Under the pieces are notes generated by a model, which did no database searches, was not told the DNA's origin, and was given only the letters and a program-made list of their open reading frames with translations. Shown piece after piece: positions 63,785 to 64,000 of a stretch of 64,000 bases of DNA. The translations under genes and the position numbers were made by a program. Position 1 is the first letter of the stretch. Every line of letters starts with the position of its first letter. Location of the stretch: assembly GCA_023213395.1 (NCBI GenBank), contig CM041465.1:50413741-50477740 (forward strand), written 5' to 3'. Source of the DNA: Cycas panzhihuaensis (taxonomy: Eukaryota > Cycadophyta).

Positions 63785-64000
63785 TCAATGTGGTGCTCGC
63801 ATCCTTGGTTTTGGGGGTAACCCATGGGGTGGTTTCTCAATGATTTTATTGTGTTGATCAACAAGGGTTTGTACTTCAATTGGAATATCCTCCAACAAGA
63901 TCTTGTAGCACATCATCAGGTATGAGGCAGTGTTTTTCCTTAACAATTTCTTCATACAGTGTGACATCACTAGCTAAGTTGGTGGTGTGGGTGGAACCTG
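63785..64000 (-). pseudogene. Element J pre-RT region, partial
   Basis: The frame 63970-63785 reads YKILLEDIPIEVQTLVDQH and KPPHGLPPKPRMR, the linker between protease and reverse transcriptase in this chromovirus group (compare ELIDQYSKVFEELPHELPP of B near 3526). Cut by the window edge. Confidence 0.75.

Larger units (their letters stand above)
60624..64000 (-). mobile_element. Ty3/gypsy chromovirus J, partial
   Basis: Minus-strand element entering from the right edge. Seen: part of the pre-RT region, RT, RNase H, integrase, chromodomain, polypurine tract and a 3' LTR that is split by I (rest at 52706-52986). Gag, protease and the 5' LTR lie beyond the window. Many stops. Confidence 0.88.

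Noticed and set aside
1-64000. Endogenous pararetrovirus
   Set aside because: All pol segments with recognisable ends have LTRs, integrase and TSDs, and no movement-protein or coat-protein motif typical of caulimoviruses was seen.

Overview
The window is nuclear DNA of a large-genome seed plant. It is AT-rich, has no intact host gene, and is filled with nested LTR retrotransposons whose reading frames are broken by stops and frameshifts. A gymnosperm is plausible because of the old, thick nesting, but that is inference; no taxon marker was recognised. Twelve elements could be delimited or partly delimited from LTR pairs, tRNA-iMet primer sites, polypurine tracts and target-site duplications (TSDs). 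Letters Z and A to J are local names only.

Layout. (1) 1-936 and 11078-11515: minus-strand gag of element Z, split by element A (937-11077), a Ty1/copia-like element without recognisable pol that carries fragments of two host genes, an F-box/Kelch protein and a plant cyclin T. A is itself split by chromovirus B (1287-6891, TSD CATCC). (2) 11516-14279: leader and putative LTRs of Z and of a related older element. (3) 14280-52688: one old hAT DNA transposon of about 3.06 kb once insertions are subtracted. Its minus-strand transposase lies in three blocks (51214-51960, 38349-38925, 26592-27356), interrupted by copia C (14453-26517, holding copia D, 18476-24451), chromovirus E (27357-38343, holding copia F, 29820-37323) and copia G (38926-51213, holding chromovirus H, 44175-49695). 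(4) 52706-64000: chromovirus J on the minus strand, running off the right edge. Its 3' LTR is split by copia I (52987-60623, TSD ATCCC), a sibling of F.

How the parts relate. Removing each insertion with one TSD copy restores continuous reading across the junction, for example hAT across E and G, E reverse transcriptase across F, and Z gag across A. This gives the insertion order directly: hAT, then C, E and G, then D, F and H; Z, then A, then B; J, then I. F is the youngest by eye, with one mismatch between its 298-bp LTRs, yet its genes are dead, so it probably moved with proteins supplied by another copy. Nothing here looks like an active system. The most unusual items are the double gene capture in A, the reconstructable hAT, the inverted triplication in the J integrase, and variable tandem repeats in the roughly 2-kb leaders of the F/G/I family.
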